From JACCZX01 sp963801035 (GTDB lineage: Bacteria > Pseudomonadota > Gammaproteobacteria > Burkholderiales > Burkholderiaceae_F), in NCBI GenBank assembly GCA_963801035.1, contig CAWDDF010000003.1, positions 814,448 to 878,447 of the forward strand: 64,000 nt of DNA. The letters are read 5' to 3'. Numbering within the stretch: position 1 is the first letter of the stretch; every line of letters starts with the position of its first letter. Below the pieces are notes generated by a model, which was not told where the DNA came from, did not search any database, and worked only from the letters and a program-made list of their open reading frames with translations. A program made the position numbers and the translations under genes. Below are positions 63,121-64,000 of the stretch, one piece after another.

Positions 63121-64000
63121 TCACCCCCCGCGCCCGAGAAACCTCTTTGCATTCGCCGCTTCCGGACGAGGGCTGTCTGCATTGGCAGTCAACTCCAGCA
63201 CCTTTGCGTAATGCAACCGAGCCTTTTGCTTATCGCCGCTGCGTTCCGCTGCAAGTCCCGCGCCGCCGGTCGCCCGCAACCGGTTGGGTTCCTTCGTCAG
63301 CACGGCCTCATATTCACGCAACGCATCGGCTGGTTTGCCGGCATCGAGCAGTGCGTTTGCCAGCACTTCGCGCGCCGGCAGAAGAGGTCCCGGCGTCACG
63401 ACATGCTTCTCGGTCGCGTCCTCGCGGGCCGCCGCTTGGCGCAGAATTTCGATTCCTTCGTCGCCTTTTCCTTCGGCGATGGTTGCCAGTCCGCGCACGA
63501 CCTCGGACTGAATATCAATCTGCCCAGCCCAATAGCCAGTCGTAGCGTCACGTAGTTTCAGCAGTCGCGCTACTTCCGCGCGCGCCTGAGCCGCGTCCTT
63601 GGTCGACGCGGCGCCGACTCCACGCGCAAAAGCATTCACCGCTTCAGCCTGCGGGTGCTTGCTCCATGGGAACGCGCTTGGCGCAGGTGTCAGTTCAAGC
63701 TTGGCGGCTTCGGCCCATGCACCGCGTTCGAGCGCGACCCTCGCCGGCATCGCGCTGTAGGCATACGCGATCGGGAAAATTGTCGACCTTGGTGGGAATA
63801 GTCTGCGCGTCGTGGATGATCTTGCGTGCCGCAGCGTCCTGGCCGAGCTGCAGATGCGCATAGACCATGTAGTCGTATGCGTGCCATTTGTCGAACGTCT
63901 TGTCGGTGCCTGATTTCGCTGAGGCTGCGTTGGATTCGATCGACTCCTTCCACGCACCGACGCGGGTAAAGATGTGCGACGGCATGTGCAGCGCATGCGG
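63121..64000 (-). pseudogene. TPR-repeat protein, 5' end outside the window, frame broken near 63775
   Basis: The minus-strand frame entering from the right edge reads HMPSHIFTRVGAWKESIESN, AASAKSGTDKTFDKWHAYDY, then MVYAHLQLGQDAAARKIIHD. At nt ~63775 (an A/T-run) the frame changes, and AYAYSAMPARVALERGAWAE continues. Next are EAVNAFARGVGAASTKDAAQ, LANALLDAGKPADALREYEA and KARLHYAKVLELTANADSPR, to the stop at 63121. Joined, it is a helical repeat protein related to the TPR protein at 52167 (shared HMPxHIxxRVG). It lies just upstream of icmF on the same strand. The N-terminus is missing. Confidence 0.75.

Overview
The window is high-GC bacterial DNA. Several families point to a betaproteobacterium, probably Burkholderiales or a relative: a tripartite tricarboxylate transporter (TctC/Bug) binding protein, fused IcmF, homospermidine synthase, and DUF2799 and DUF2845 proteins. 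This is family-level inference, because there is no rRNA marker. No rRNA, tRNA, CRISPR array, phage module or complete insertion sequence was seen.

Region 1 (1-18 kb) is an alpha-glucan and trehalose locus. On the plus strand, in a tight and partly overlapping row, are glgE (5' cut by the window), a treS-maltokinase fusion, a small membrane protein, glgX, treZ and a malQ-treY fusion. Facing them on the minus strand is otsA-otsB-ppgK. Together they cover three trehalose routes: OtsAB from UDP-glucose and glucose-6-P, TreYZ from maltodextrin, and TreS linking trehalose and maltose. They also cover the maltokinase-GlgE route that turns maltose into linear glucan. The otsA product carries a two-helix, sensor-like membrane module ahead of its GT20 domain.

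Region 2 (18-30 kb) is mixed. It holds a membrane protein, DUF2799 and DUF2845 proteins, a frameshifted sulfatase, a badly decayed winged-helix/ATPase/TPR regulator, an unusual formyl-hydrolase plus double-ACT protein, a Gln/Asn-rich low-complexity protein, a TctC protein, a TTC38-like TPR protein, a zinc-ribbon protein and a YajD-like HNH protein.

Region 3 (30-38 kb) has a cobalt-type nitrile hydratase gene pair with two small unknown genes downstream. A LytS/LytTR two-component pair follows, translationally coupled to a GIN-domain (DUF2807) exported protein. Then come two frameshifted genes (an NmrA-like reductase and a P-loop kinase) and a zinc-ribbon protein.

Region 4 (38-49 kb) holds a methyltransferase, homospermidine synthase, a TRAP binding protein, a cupin, a DJ-1/PfpI protein overlapping an XRE-cupin regulator, a frameshifted glutamine-dependent NAD synthetase, an SMP-30 family protein and an aldo-keto reductase.

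Region 5 (48.9-56.4 kb) sits between the aldo-keto reductase and a convergent fosmidomycin-resistance-type MFS gene. It is bounded by degenerate direct copies of the junction of those two genes and contains a third scar. Inside are a serine protease-NUC1 nuclease fusion, a TPR protein, a fragment of the TctC gene and an EamA transporter.

Region 6 (56.4-64 kb) carries the MFS gene, small membrane proteins, a WYL regulator, a large fused acyl-CoA mutase (icmF) and the start of another TPR gene cut by the window edge.

At least nine genes are split by single-base frame changes, including nadE, otsB and treY. This looks as much like residual sequence error as like real decay, so frameshifted entries should be read that way. 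The decayed regulator and the truncated fragments look genuinely degenerate.
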